The position numbers and the translations under genes were made by a program. Positions 53,403-64,000 of a stretch of 64,000 nt of DNA are shown in pieces. The notes under the pieces were generated by a model. That model did no database searches and was not told the DNA's origin. It saw nothing but the letters and a program-made list of their open reading frames with translations. This DNA is from Pteria penguin (lineage: Eukaryota > Mollusca > Bivalvia > Pterioida > Pteriidae). The number at the start of each line of letters is the position of its first letter. The stretch's first letter is position 1. The stretch is taken from positions 32,553,596 to 32,617,595 of the forward strand of contig CM068582.1 in the NCBI GenBank assembly GCA_035048485.1, written 5' to 3'.

Positions 53403-53958
53403 TGGAATTTCCCTTCCCAATTTATACGGTGATCTAATGTCCAAACTAAGGAGGGTCAAAGGTTCCGATAATTTCATATCGGCTTGTTCTAAAATTATTA
53501 AACGCCTTCGACATCGACAGTATGACCACGAGATCATCGCTTACAGACGAGCAGATCACGGTTTACTTAAGTTGATGTCTCCTTACATATTTTTGATAGC
53601 AACATATTCTATAAATTTTTCGTGTGTAATAAATTTTTATGACCTCTCTCCTTGAGAAATCTGTCGATCCTTGCTCTCTATATGGAGGATTATTTATAAA
53701 TTTTTAAATGTGTGTCCTTTGATTGTGCTGCTTTTGCGGTGAGTGGGAAGGCGGGTGCCCGTAAACCCCTATGAACCACACCAATTGAGTGGCGTTTGTT
53801 ACTTCAATTGACCGGCCTAAGTCCTATAGTACCTGCATCACAATCGATGTTTTGGTAATGTTCCGTGTATATTCTACTATTATCATTTTTTTGTGTGTGT
53901 GCATTTCATTGGTGATTTGTGACATACAGCTTTGTCAGATATCTTCTGTTTTCTCTTT
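53403..53958 (-). repeat. 0.7 kb element, copy C inside gypsy RNase H
   Basis: The reverse complement of this stretch matches copies A and B. It separates WLF at 53402 from KDPQCQVARW at 53961, which are adjacent in intact gypsy elements, so both ends of the insertion are fixed. CTTTT lies at both edges and may be the target duplication. The block of about 200 bases present in A and B (with CCGACTAACAGTCAGAGG) is absent. Confidence 0.75.
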
Positions 53959-54159
53959 TAAAGACCCTCAGTGCCAAGTGGCTCGTTGGATAGAAGTTTT
54001 GAATCAATTTGGCTTTGAGATTAAGCACAGGGTTGGTGTCAAACACCAAAACGCTGACACACTCCCACGAAGAGATGACACAGAATTGTGTTCTCAAAGA
54101 AGTATTCATACTGAAATAATTGAAAAGTGTGAAATAAATTAGGAACTCCAAGATGAATG
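53571..54159 (+). repeat. 589-bp direct repeat, left copy
   Basis: It is identical to 56657-57245 except for three substitutions that I found (in CGTGTGTAAT, GGCTTTGAG and GACACAGAA). It starts GTTGATGTCTCCTTACATAT inside copy C and ends ACTCCAAGATGAATG in gypsy RNase H. It directly borders the Tigger element. Confidence 0.9.
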
Positions 54160-56657
54160 AAAACTGTCCAAAGCGGACACTGTCAAAACCGGAATCTTGT
54201 GAAAAACGGACAATTTTTGTGGAACGTATTTTTTTCCCATTATTTTCATTAAATGTAAACTCTCCGAATAACGGACACTGTCCACTCTGGACATCGGACG
54301 CGATATCCGGTCCCAATTTCATGAAATCTTATGTTATTTAACTGAGAATACCGGACACTTCCGTCGGCAATAGATAACATACTTGATCGATCGCGCATTG
54401 TTTACATACCCGCTTGGCCGTTATAAATGACACCTGTTTACCCTTAATTTGTTGTTTGGGTGTATATTCGATTAGATCATAAACCCTATGTGGCTTCACT
54501 GTACGTGCGGGTAGTTTATTTGCCGTTTAATTAATATACATGTACAAGCCATTTACTGAAGCACATATGATTGAATTTGAATTTTTCAAACAATTAGTCT
54601 ACGGCAAGTTTTCGTTTTAATGTACCGACATGTAACCAATTATTTACTCATCATTATGCACTTCTAGATTACTACATTATTAAACATCTAATTAGTGTCC
54701 AACATATACCTACTCTGAATTAGATCAACCATTCCATACTTTACAATCATTCAGGCAAGATCGTTTACTTTAGAAAATTCTAAAATGTCGGAACCGGCTT
54801 CTAAGCGCAGACGCGTAGAATTGACGCTTAAAGACAAGATTGGACTGATTAGAGACTCTGAGGCTTTACCTAAAATGTCTATGAGGGATCTAGGAAGTAA
54901 ATATGGAATAGGAAAATCAACAGTTTCCGATATTCTGAAAAAGAAAGATGTGTACCTGGGAGAATTTGAAAAAAATTCTGATGTGAAAAAGCAACGCTTT
55001 AACACAAAATGTGCTTTCGATGAATTGAATGAATTAACATGGAGATGGTTTTCTCAAGCTCGGGCCAAAAACATTCCACTATCGGGACCAATTATCCAAG
55101 AAAAGGCCTTGAAATTCGCAGCGGATTTGAACTTAACAGACTTCAAGGCTTCAAATGGATGGCTTGAGAGTTTCAAAACACGACATTCAATTCGCGCATT
55201 CAAAATCAGTGGCGAAAGTGCAGGCGTTGATCAAACTGTGGTGACCGACTTCAAGGACCGTATATCCGATATCGTGTCAGGATTCGAACCTTGCGATATT
55301 TTCAATTGCGATGAGACTGGACTATATTGGCGCGCATTACCCGATAAAACTCTCTCAACAAAAGATGATCAAGCTAAAGGGGTGAAAAATTCCAAAGAAC
55401 GGATTACTGTGATGTTTGCATGCAGTGCGACCGGTGAAAAGCTACGTCCTTTAGTGATCGGAAAAGCCGAGAATCCTAGGTGTTTTAAAAACGTAAACAA
55501 GAAAACCCTACCCGTTCAGTGGAACTGGAATAAGAAAGCCTGGATGAATTCGAAGCTGCTCGAGGCCTGGATAAGAAGTGTTGATGCCGATATGAGGAGA
55601 CAAAAACGAAAAATTCTTATGTTTTTGGATAATGCCACTTCTCATAATCATGTTACCTTAACGAACATCACCTTGAAATTCCTGCCAGCCAATACCACAT
55701 CTATTCTGCAACCACTTGACCAAGGCGTGATTCGCGCATTCAAGGCTCGCTACAGAAAATTTCTACTCCGATCGCTTGTGTCAAAAATTGATTCGTCCGA
55801 TTCCGTAAACGAACTTTGCCGAAATGTGACACTTCTTGATGCTGTCTATTGGACTGCAGAAGCATGGAAGGAAACTGAACCATCAACAATAACCAAGTGT
55901 TTCGCAATGTGCGGGTTTCCTGTAAATTCAAACGTTGATGCACTTAACTTGGATGACGATGACATTCCACTAGCCCAATTGGCTCGCGAGTTGAGGTCCG
56001 ACATCGACGCTGCGCATTTGACCGATTTTGATAGCCATTTGCCCACGGAGGACGCATCCGATGAGTGGGAAACAGAACTTGTGAATGAATACTCGTGCGG
56101 AGCCGATGCCACCGATATCGAAGCTTGCGATGAAGCTCCTATGTCCGATACAACAGATTCTGACTTAACACACAGTGACGTCATGGATATGGTGAAAAAG
56201 TTGAAGAACTTTGCTCTAACAAAAGACGATCGATACCTGGACTTAGTCATGGAAATGGAAAGTATGACAACCGATACTATTGTGAAAACGTCGATGCGCC
56301 TCGAGACAAATCACACTGGACTCCTTCTTTAAGAGATAATTACTGATATATAAGTTACATGTAACTTTATGAATATTACATGTTTTCTTTTTGTTGTCAC
56401 GTTTATATGAATAAAGTATAAATAACGTGTATAATTTTTATGTTCTTATTATTGATACAGTATGTACACAACTGGGAAAGAATTTGTAATGCAATAATAG
56501 TAAATACATGCATTTACACAGACGATTCGAATCCATTTGCTCCATACAGGGTTATGGACGATAATCCCGGACATTGTTTTCTCTGAAAACCGGACACCTG
56601 TCCAAAGCGGACAAAGTAGCTGTCCCGATGACTGTCCGGTATAGACAGTTTTCACTG
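54158..56657 (+). mobile_element. pogo/Tigger DNA transposon
   Basis: About 2.5 kb with inverted ends: left TGAAAACTGTCCAAAGCGGA, right (complement) CAGTGAAAACTGTC followed by CGGACA. Subterminal TGTCC/GGACA motifs recur about ten times within 150 bases of each end, as transposase binding sites do. The left end lacks the outermost CAG that the right end has, and neither end is flanked by the TA expected for this superfamily. One intact transposase gene lies inside. Confidence 0.85.
54785..56332 (+). CDS. Tigger-like transposase, intact
   Basis: 515 aa with no stops or frameshifts. Residues 10-55 form a CENP-B/Psq-type helix-turn-helix (LTLKDKIGLIRDSE ... SKYGIGKSTVSDILKKK). Residues about 75-145 are the second HTH domain (CENP-B/Tc5 type; ending around NGWLESFKTRHSI). 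The DDE-superfamily-1 core carries the catalytic triad Asp176 (IFNCDETGLYWR), Asp282 (LMFLDNATSHN) and Asp312 (LQPLDQGVIRAFK), the DDxD spacing of pogo-type enzymes. A nuclear localisation motif SKRRR is at the N-terminus and the C-terminal 130 residues are acidic. It would cut and reinsert the transposon at TA sites. The intact frame and complete triad suggest recent activity. A domesticated host gene is less likely, because the terminal repeats are still present. Confidence 0.93.
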   Translation: MSEPASKRRRVELTLKDKIGLIRDSEALPKMSMRDLGSKYGIGKSTVSDILKKKDVYLGEFEKNSDVKKQRFNTKCAFDELNELTWRWFSQARAKNIPLSGPIIQEKALKFAADLNLTDFKASNGWLESFKTRHSIRAFKISGESAGVDQTVVTDFKDRISDIVSGFEPCDIFNCDETGLYWRALPDKTLSTKDDQAKGVKNSKERITVMFACSATGEKLRPLVIGKAENPRCFKNVNKKTLPVQWNWNKKAWMNSKLLEAWIRSVDADMRRQKRKILMFLDNATSHNHVTLTNITLKFLPANTTSILQPLDQGVIRAFKARYRKFLLRSLVSKIDSSDSVNELCRNVTLLDAVYWTAEAWKETEPSTITKCFAMCGFPVNSNVDALNLDDDDIPLAQLARELRSDIDAAHLTDFDSHLPTEDASDEWETELVNEYSCGADATDIEACDEAPMSDTTDSDLTHSDVMDMVKKLKNFALTKDDRYLDLVMEMESMTTDTIVKTSMRLETNHTGLLL

Positions 56658-57245
56658 TTGATGTCTCCTTACATATTTTTGATAGCAACATATTCTATAA
56701 ATTTTTCGTGAGTAATAAATTTTTATGACCTCTCTCCTTGAGAAATCTGTCGATCCTTGCTCTCTATATGGAGGATTATTTATAAATTTTTAAATGTGTG
56801 TCCTTTGATTGTGCTGCTTTTGCGGTGAGTGGGAAGGCGGGTGCCCGTAAACCCCTATGAACCACACCAATTGAGTGGCGTTTGTTACTTCAATTGACCG
56901 GCCTAAGTCCTATAGTACCTGCATCACAATCGATGTTTTGGTAATGTTCCGTGTATATTCTACTATTATCATTTTTTTGTGTGTGTGCATTTCATTGGTG
57001 ATTTGTGACATACAGCTTTGTCAGATATCTTCTGTTTTCTCTTTTAAAGACCCTCAGTGCCAAGTGGCTCGTTGGATAGAAGTTTTGAATCAATTTGACT
57101 TTGAGATTAAGCACAGGGTTGGTGTCAAACACCAAAACGCTGACACACTCCCACGAAGAGATGACATAGAATTGTGTTCTCAAAGAAGTATTCATACTGA
57201 AATAATTGAAAAGTGTGAAATAAATTAGGAACTCCAAGATGAATG
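56657..57245 (+). repeat. 589-bp direct repeat, right copy
   Basis: It starts with the last base of the Tigger right end (ACTG/TTGATG) and runs into the rest of the gypsy element (GAATGGACTACATG). With the left copy it flanks the transposon in direct orientation. Confidence 0.9.
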
Positions 57246-57989
57246 GACTACATGTATATTTACGAAAGATGTGGACAATGTACGCACTCTAGCAGTCAAT
57301 AAAGATATTTTTGTTAAAGGGTGGTCACCAGAAGTAAAACCATCAAGGATGGCAGCAATTTCCTTCCTGGATACACAATATTAGATACATTATTTCCAAA
57401 CAGAGGATCCAGGCATTTGTCCTTACATGAAAGGAAAAAATAATTATATTCCGAACAGAAATGATGAAGCCCAGAAACTAGACAATACTGGTTAAACTGG
57501 CAAAATATTGTTATAGAGTCTGATGTATTTTATCAGAAAATCATAGCTCCATGTGGAAAAACTGAAAAATTACAATTGTTCCCAAAGTCATAAGGAAAGG
57601 AATAATAGTAAATCATGATAGCGTCATTGCTGCTTATTTCGGTGCGCATAAAACACTGAAGATCAAACAATTTGGTACAAAATGAGAGAAGATGTTCATA
57701 TTCACATCAAAGATTGTCCGATTTGCAATAAATGGAAAGACAGCAACAAAGTCAAAAGCGAATTCATCAGAATATAGAATAGGATGTCCAACTGATCGAG
57801 TGGGTATTGATATCATAGGTCCATTACCAAGCTCCAATCAGAGCAAAGGTACATATAAGTTGTGCGTGATTATTTTACAAGATGAATGGAAGCTTATGCC
57901 ATACCGAATCAGCTAGCAGATGAAGTTGCAAGACAATTCATACATAATCAATATTGAAGAAGTACCAAACCGTTAATCATTCTCGAAGT

Positions 57990-58880
57990 CCAAGGATAGA
58001 TACAAAATCGTGTAAGTTTCAAAAAGAAACTGTTGTGAACCCCGAAATACTGAAAAATTCCGAGGTGAGATTAGGTGCCCGGGGAGAGTAAGCGTCTCCT
58101 GTTTACATGCATTACCCGTCACAGCAGTTCTTAAGAAATATGTCAAAATCAAGAGTTTTGGTTTCCTAATTGTACATACGAAAGTACAAAAACTGGTATA
58201 CAAAGTCATATTTGGTGTTCACTGAACAGGTCATTTAGTTGCATTCCAGAATATTATCAATCATTCTAGAAAGAGGCACATCATATTTTCGTACAAGATC
58301 CCCATAGCGACCTTAGAACTTCCTCTGTGACGATTTCAGACGTTCTTTAACATATGCCTGCATGAGCAACTTAGTTGGCCAGTCGTTTGGCCCTTTGAAT
58401 AAAACCGTCGTATAGAGAACAGGCTCTTGCGTACCTTATAAGTTGAAATATAAAAACTCCATAGGCAGGTGAGGACGGGATATTGCTGCAAAGAAACGGA
58501 AAGGTAGTTATTTGGAAATTAAAATCGTCACGTTTGTCATACAGAGAGGTGTCCAAATGACCATTACTGTCGAAAGTTAAAAGTATATCCAGATACGAAG
58601 CGGAATTATTGCTCTCGGTTGTCTCTTTTATCTCAAGTTCATGGGGATAGGTTACATGTATGTAATTCTTAAAGTTAGGATTATTGATTGACAATACGTC
58701 GTCTATATATCTATACGTAAAATTAAACTGAGATGCAAGGGTATTCTGCCTGTGCAGAGCATGTTTTGAATAAATTCTGCTTCATACGAATATAAGAAAA
58801 TGTCAGCAAGAAGATGGGCGCAGTTAGTTCATTTCACGTTTTCGGTGCGCTATTGGAAATACATACCGATAAGGTTCAAA
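57990..58880 (-). pseudogene. Reverse-transcriptase fragment nested in gypsy integrase
   Basis: On the minus strand from 58828 the reading TNCAHLLADIFLYSYEAEFI leads, after a frameshift, to RYIDDVLSINNPNF (RT catalytic YIDD), then ASYLDILL, YDKRDDFNFQITTFPFLCSN, AYGVFIFQLIRYARAC, and, in another frame, LMQAYVKERLKSSQ, GRYGDLVRKYDVPLSRM. The longest open stretch is 58371-58694. A typical 3' region with GGTGCCCGGGGAGAGTAAGC follows at 58075-58100. I recall this RT type as very common in marine invertebrate and fish genomes. Whether it is Penelope-like or another class I cannot settle. It interrupts gypsy integrase. Confidence 0.75.
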
Positions 58881-59527
58881 CTTTGAAAGTGTCCTGTTTA
58901 AAAAAAACTTTGTAGGTTATTACATATCACTAAAACTAGGAACACACCTTATAGGTCAAGCTCAAACAGAATGATTGAACCCTAGAAAACATGATAAAGA
59001 GTTTTGTACAAGAAAATCCAAGAGATTGGGACCTATGCATTGCTTTGCTAATGGCAGCTTACAGAAGTACTGTGCATCCTGCTACCGGGTTTACTCCCGA
59101 CAAAATTATGTTAGAAGATAGGTTATTCTACCAATTCACATAATTTATCTCATTCCAGATAAAGAAAACTCCACAATGGGTACTACTGTTTTTTTTAAGG
59201 TAAATGAAAGACAAACTACAACAGTGATATAAAATGATAAGGTGAAACCTTGGGCAGGCAGTTATACGGCAAAATATGACTATGACACAACACTTTACAA
59301 AAAAAATTAACATTGAGACACTGGTACACAAAGTAAAACCTGTACAAAGGAAGCTAGAAACGGTACCTTATGCAATTATAGGCATACTTAGTTCAGTAGT
59401 GTATAAAATACGGCACAGACCTGACTAAAGTAGTTCATCATGACAGACTAAAGCCTTGCCTCATTTAAGACATACCCAGATGGACGAAATGCCTGTGTTA
59501 AAAAATATCTAAAAATTAAACGCAATT

Positions 59528-59620
59528 ACAGTGATGCTCCTTTTATCCGGACACGTTTGTTCCCGGTGGATTTGTCGGGATAAAACGGATTTTCCGGATT
59601 ACCGGACTATAGTACCGGTA
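59528..59620. repeat. Fragment of a second pogo-like element end
   Basis: TACAGTGATGCTCC followed by several TCCGGA / CCGGAC motifs (TTTTCCGGATTACCGGACTA) resembles a pogo-type terminal and subterminal region. No opposite end was found. Confidence 0.35.
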
Positions 59621-61320
59621 CATGAGATGTTAAAAATCTTATTTCTTCATGAAAGAAGGTTGTATACAGTACACAATAAAATACAAATAATAATCCTTAT
59701 ATGCGTTTAATTTGTATACGAAGAAATATATATGTATTACGTACCGGTATTTAAAATATTAAAATCTTAAGTAAATTGTACATTAATTGCAGCAAAATTT
59801 CTGAAACCTGCATGATTTTTCAACTTATTGTCCTCTATTTAAATGTTGACAGCCGCCTTTGTATATACCTCGCACTTGACTAATTAATTTCACTTCTATG
59901 GAGATCGGAGTGTTTATCTAACGTCCTGCCGTGTCATACAAATTTAAAAGCGAAAAGAATTTATGTCCGGATAAATTTATACAATGTTTATGTTTTAAAT
60001 AATTTTTTTTTCTATAACTATAAAACAGAATTACTAAAAGTTAAAACTTCTCTACAAAATAATGTAATGAGCACTGGTTAGCACTAAGTAAGGATATGTT
60101 ATCAATGATCGATCTCTGATAGAAAAGTGACGCTACCGAAAGTTTGGTTACAATTTAAAACCCAAATATTTAATTAACAATGTAAGCTGCGAAGTCGGTA
60201 ATTTGCTTTTACTTTTTATCATTCAAGTAACAGTAATTTCATTTCTGTCGTGAGCGTGTAATTACTGATTAAAAAGCAATCATCAATGACCGCTGACATG
60301 ACGTTTGCCTACACCAAAGCGGTCAATTCTTAATTGGATAGGTAATTAACATACCATAGGTAGGTGACCAGGTAAACACGCTACAGCTACGTCGGGAAAG
60401 CAAATTATGAGGGAAGAGCAAGTTAACGAAAAATCAAAAATAGAAGAGATGAATGCAGAGGAGAAGGAAGAAGAAAAAGAAAATAATGTGTCATATAGGC
60501 AGAATAGAAGAAAGAGAAACGAGGAGAGAAAGAAGAAGAGAGGGATCTGTTGTAAGAGGTATTGGAATTATGTGACATTAATGCTGAAACTCTATTCAGA
60601 CTGGATTACGAGGAGGAAGAAGTGGAGAGAGTGTGTAAACAAAGGAGTGTTGGGAGGAGAAAGAAAAGCAAGAAAGATGGAAAATATTTTTATAAAATAT
60701 AATAGCAAGAGGAACTGGTAAAGAATGGAAGAAGCGACTTATCAGAGAGGTAGTATTATTATCAGAATAACATGCATGCGTATCACTTCAATAAACTTTC
60801 TTATGATTCTTAAAAATTATAATTTAACTTGCATTATTTAAATTTTAGAGGTACGGATCCAAGATGAAATAGATATAAAATGTTGTATAAAGCTTTTCTA
60901 AAACCATAATTTACCTGTGTGCAAGACAATTAAAGAAACTAGAATCTCTTATGTGATATTGGATTTGGAAATGTAAGTATTATGACTTAAGGAATTACAA
61001 TGAAATGAAGTTTTACAAGTCGCACAGATATAATTTAAGAAGTTAATATTTGTTATATGTTTTAAATTTATACATACAGATTTATATCTATAACAGTGCA
61101 AATAACTCTGTTATTTCATGCAATAGATACTGAAGTTTATTATAAGGGAAGAAAGATAACTCTTGTACTATTAATCACATGACTCGGAGCATGTGCAATA
61201 GGCGCTTCCTTTTGAATTCAACGCTTCTCTGAAAGGGTCGACAAAAAATTTGCCGCGAGTTAAATCGATATATTTTCTTGTGAATCGGTGAATGTTCTCG
61301 AATTTTAGCAGTAAATCAAC
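59621..61320. other. Gene-free stretch
   Basis: An AG-rich strand at 60410-60720 keeps an open frame of Lys/Glu/Arg only, a composition effect. No other feature is recognised. Confidence 0.45.
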
Positions 61321-61372
61321 ATGCTTAGAGTAAGAACTCAGAGCCAGAGAGCCTCTAAATCAAGAAGCTCAT

Positions 61373-62405
61373 ATGCAGCAGTTAAAAATTCGACGAGCCT
61401 CACGAGCGCCTGATAACGTTTTAGCTCGAGGTCGTCTTGGCCGTCGTGGAAGTCAAAGGAAAACGCCTGCCGCTTGCCAAATAACGAATGCATATACCCA
61501 GGAATCGACAGTAGCATCAGATGAAACAGATCTAGGGTTCGGACAGAATGGTTCGATATCACTCAACAATGACATGACCGCCATAGAAAACCTCATCCCG
61601 GACGCCCACGACCACGTGCGTCCCCATCAGTTGCTGCCGTGTCCATGCAAACGAATCAAGGTATAGAAAGTAATTTTGTTATGCCAAATCCATTTAATAG
61701 CGTCACTTCTCTCTTGGGAGCCCATGTGCCGCGCCCCAAGTTTACAAAGATAAAATTTGGAATGGCGAATTCGTCCATTTAAACAAATTATTGCTTCAAG
61801 AGCCTTGTTCTGATACTCAAAATCAAATTGTTTTTGAGGGTGGTGTTTTTCAAGTGAAACGAAAGAATAAGGAAACTAAGATTACAAACTTTTCACAATG
61901 GATGGATGCATTTCTTATTAATGCTTCAATTTACCTTAAGAAACATCCACTGCAAGCAATCTCACTTTTGAGATATGTATCAACAATAAAGAAGGGGGCA
62001 TATAGCAATAATGTGGGGTGGTTGGATTATGACATCCAATTTCGCTTAAAGAAGTCTGTTGACTTGACACTAAGTTGGGGTTCTATTGATGCTGAACTGT
62101 GTTTGTTTTATATGCAAGCAGCTAATAGTAGCAATTCTAATATTAATAAAATGCAATCGTCATATACATCCATTCGCAGGTATTTGAAATGTTATGCTTT
62201 CAATTATGAAGGTGTTTGCCAAAAACAACATTGCAGGTATTTGCATCAGTGCATTACATGTAATGCATATCATCCCTCCATCAACTGCATAAAAAACAAT
62301 AAATCTAATCAGATTCCTAAGAATGCACAGGCTCGCTTGAATAATTCCAATTCCAGCAACCAATTTTTCAGGAATCAGCAACAATCCACAGGATGGCAAA
62401 ATTAG
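61373..62405 (+). pseudogene. DIRS-like gag
   Basis: N-terminal part at 61373-61666 (RRASRAPDNVLARGRLGRRG), then, after a stop, NPFNSVTSLLGAHVPRPKF near 61689. A frameshift near 61765 leads into 61791-62405 with NFSQWMDAFLINASIYLKKH and WLDYDIQFRLKKS. The zinc-binding part is CYAFNYEGVCQKQHCRYLHQ followed by CITCNAYHPSINC, a Cys/His arrangement typical of DIRS-like gag. It would bind element RNA. Confidence 0.8.
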
Positions 62406-62529
62406 TACAGATATCTTGTACCATAAATTATGGGATATTTGGAGCACATCAATCAATACAACAAAATGTATCTTTACTTTTAAATTACCCAAACAAACAA
62501 ATAGCAACAGTTCTATCAGACGGGTTTAA

Positions 62530-63960
62530 AAATGTGTTTTCTCTTCAATATTCAGGCATTAGATGCAAGGTTGAATATAATGATATCTGCAGAGGAACAT
62601 GTTAATGAATTAAATGAAAAAATAATTAAGGAAATGAAATTAGGTAGAGTTTTAGGCTCATTTCTGTGTTCACCTATTTCAAATTTAAGGTTTAAGGGAG
62701 GGTGGCGCATGATTTCTAATTTGTCATACCCGCTTGGCAATAGTATTAATGATCATATTGACCAGCAATATTGTTCAGTGTCTTACTCTACAATTGATGA
62801 AGCCTTATTTCTGATTTAAGAGATGGGCGAAAGTGCATTGATGGCAAAAATGGACATTTCAAGTGCATTTAGGTTCTTGCCAGTCAGTCCTGAAGATTTT
62901 TGCTTGCTAGGTTTTAAGTTTTTAAATTCATATTATATTGACAAATATTTACCAATGGGCTGCTCTATTTCATGTTCATTATTTGAAATATTCTCTGCGA
63001 GCTGCAACGAAGATCTAATGCAAGAGGGATAATTCATCATTTAGATGATCTTTTATTTATTGGTAGAGCAAACACAGCTGATTGTAGGATGCTTATGACA
63101 CTTATGGTTGAGTTGTCTGAATTTTTAGGAATTCCTTTAGCTCCAGAAAAAAAAGCTCAAGGCCCATGTACAGCTATTTGTTTTTTAGGTTTAGGCATTG
63201 ATACAGTTTCAGGAACTATTTTCATCCCAGAAGATAAAGACGCCGAACATTTAGAAAAAATTAATTATGTTATTAGTTGTAAAAAAAGTCACCGTTACAG
63301 CGTTACAGTCATTAGCGGGATTACTAGCATTTGTGGTCAAAGCTTTGCCCTCGGGAAGAGCATTTTGTCGTCGAGTGTATGCTGCACTAGCTAGAGGTAA
63401 AAAATCTTACCACTTTATAAGAATCTCAAAAGAAATAAGATTACATTTAAACATGTGGGTGGAATTTCTGTCAAAGTTTAATGGATTAACTCCCTTTCCA
63501 TCCTTGACATGGCAGGATGATGAGACACTTGAATTTTATACAGTTAGCTCTGGCTCAGGAGGATGTGGAGTTATATTTGGCAACAAATGGTGTTATTTTG
63601 TTTGGCCTTCCTATTGGTCTGATAAATTAACAAAAGATATAACATTATTGGCACTTGTGCCTATTGTTTTAGGAATTTTTATTTGGACGGAGCAACTTGA
63701 AGCTAAAAAATTATTGTTACACATTGACAATCTATCATTAGCTCATATCATTAATCAAAAATCATCAAAGAACAACAGGGTTATGGTGTTGCTTCGTGCT
63801 TTGGTATTGCATACTCTTAGTAATAATATTCAGATTAGTTCTATACATGTCCCCGGAAAAATAACAATATGGCAGATGCCATTTCTCGATTTCAGTGGTC
63901 ACGATTCCGACAGTTGGCTCCTTCATCAGACATATTTCCACGTCAAACTTCTACTCCGTT
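62530..63960 (+). pseudogene. DIRS-like reverse transcriptase and RNase H
   Basis: RT motifs in order: FKGGWRMISNLSYPLGNSIN (62693), a stop at 62818, AKMDISSAFRFLPVSPEDF (62844), LPMGCSISCSLFE (62953), then in a shifted frame GIIHHLDDLLFIG with the LDD catalytic pair at 63041-63049, and FLGLGIDTVSG (63183). RNase H follows at about 63267-63960: ALQSLAGLLAFVVKALPSGR, LLALVPIVLGIFIWTEQL, HIDNLSLAHIINQKSSKNNR and, after one more frameshift near 63860, MADAISRFQWSRFRQLAP. The last two are signatures of the DIRS group. At least three frameshifts or stops break it. Confidence 0.85.
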
Positions 63961-64000
63961 TTGAGAGATTATTCATCTACTATAGATAAATTGTTAAAAT

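Larger units (their letters stand above)
51663..59480 (+). pseudogene. Dead Ty3/gypsy retrotransposon, internal region
   Basis: Pieces occur in the canonical order protease, reverse transcriptase, RNase H, integrase, all plus strand. The protease C-terminal part is at 51729-52178 (DDLLLGCDF). The RT N-terminal part is at 52560-52760 ([22 protein letters not shown]); the RT core including the catalytic YxDD is deleted, and the text resumes with a YYPRFINKF motif at about 52778. RNase H is at 53115-53402 (MLDTDAS, TDHGSLHWLF) and 53959-54150 (QVARWIEVLNQFGFEIKHR, then HQNADTLPRRD). Integrase is at 57560-57910 (CPICNKW, RVGIDIIGPLP; the zinc-binding His of the AGHFG motif is Tyr) and 58900-59460 (SFVQENPRDWDLCI, VVHHDRLKPC). 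Stops and frameshifts are frequent. No LTRs were recognised. It is interrupted by at least four insertions. Confidence 0.85.
61360..64000 (+). mobile_element. DIRS-like (tyrosine-recombinase) retrotransposon, 5' part
   Basis: It has the gene order gag then RT-RNase H of a DIRS-like element, cut by the window end before the expected tyrosine recombinase. Several single-base frameshifts and stops show that it is inactive. The left boundary is set by the first gag-like residues and is approximate; the true terminal repeat was not identified. Confidence 0.8.

Noticed and set aside
54785..56332. A domesticated CENP-B-like host gene
   Set aside because: The catalytic Asp triad is complete and terminal inverted repeats flank the gene, so it is a transposon.
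53571..57245. The 589-bp pair as LTRs of a retrotransposon
   Set aside because: The copies contain RNase H coding sequence and part of another repeat, lack TG...CA ends, and enclose a DNA transposon.
60407..60721. 104-codon Lys/Glu-rich frame
   Set aside because: The AG-rich strand lacks T and so lacks stops. No domain, no splice context and no recognisable homologue.

Overview
The window looks like nuclear DNA of an intron-rich, AT-rich animal, most probably a bivalve mollusc. This rests on three conserved animal genes with ordinary GT-AG introns, on tRNA-derived SINEs with (AATC)n tails, on long arrays built around the AAGGTCA motif, on repeats with a GCTCACCTGAGC-type end, and on decayed Ty3/gypsy and DIRS-like retrotransposons of kinds I associate with bivalve genomes. 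The taxon is inference from recalled repeat types, not a database result.

Three host genes can be reconstructed exon by exon with intact reading frames and matching splice phases. They are SFT2D3 (plus strand, six exons, 7952-16437, 215 aa), AP2M1 (minus strand, ten coding exons, 25922-19329, 437 aa) and RPL22 (plus strand, four exons with a 5' TOP tract, 32318-35529, 134 aa). SFT2D3 and AP2M1 converge. AP2M1 and RPL22 diverge across about 6.4 kb that is filled with repeats. Three further genes are less certain: a stathmin-domain-like small protein with an MGC start (1727-2152, minus), a tiny signal-peptide and transmembrane Cys-rich protein split over three or four exons (40799-45388, plus), and a 334-residue disordered protein of unknown family (46623-47627, minus).

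The rest is dominated by transposable elements. At 1-7600 there are interspersed repeats, SINEs and a foldback family. The introns of SFT2D3 and the stretch to 18155 hold arrays rich in AAGGTCA. At 25958-31130 there is a 2.1 kb non-coding element, a fully palindromic MITE with a 9-bp target duplication and a 0.7 kb repeat. At 40320-42525 there are two more MITEs with recognisable target duplications. From 51229 to 59480 lies a strongly nested complex: a dead gypsy element interrupted by several repeats, by an apparently intact pogo/Tigger transposon and by a reverse-transcriptase fragment in the opposite orientation. From 61360 to the window end is a frameshifted DIRS-like retrotransposon.

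The observations most worth following are a 35-bp-stem hairpin whose 3' arm carries a miR-2-like seed (44804-44905), the 589-bp direct duplication with a Tigger element at its junction and no TA target duplication, the unknown small membrane protein, and the MITEs. I saw no single new multi-gene system.
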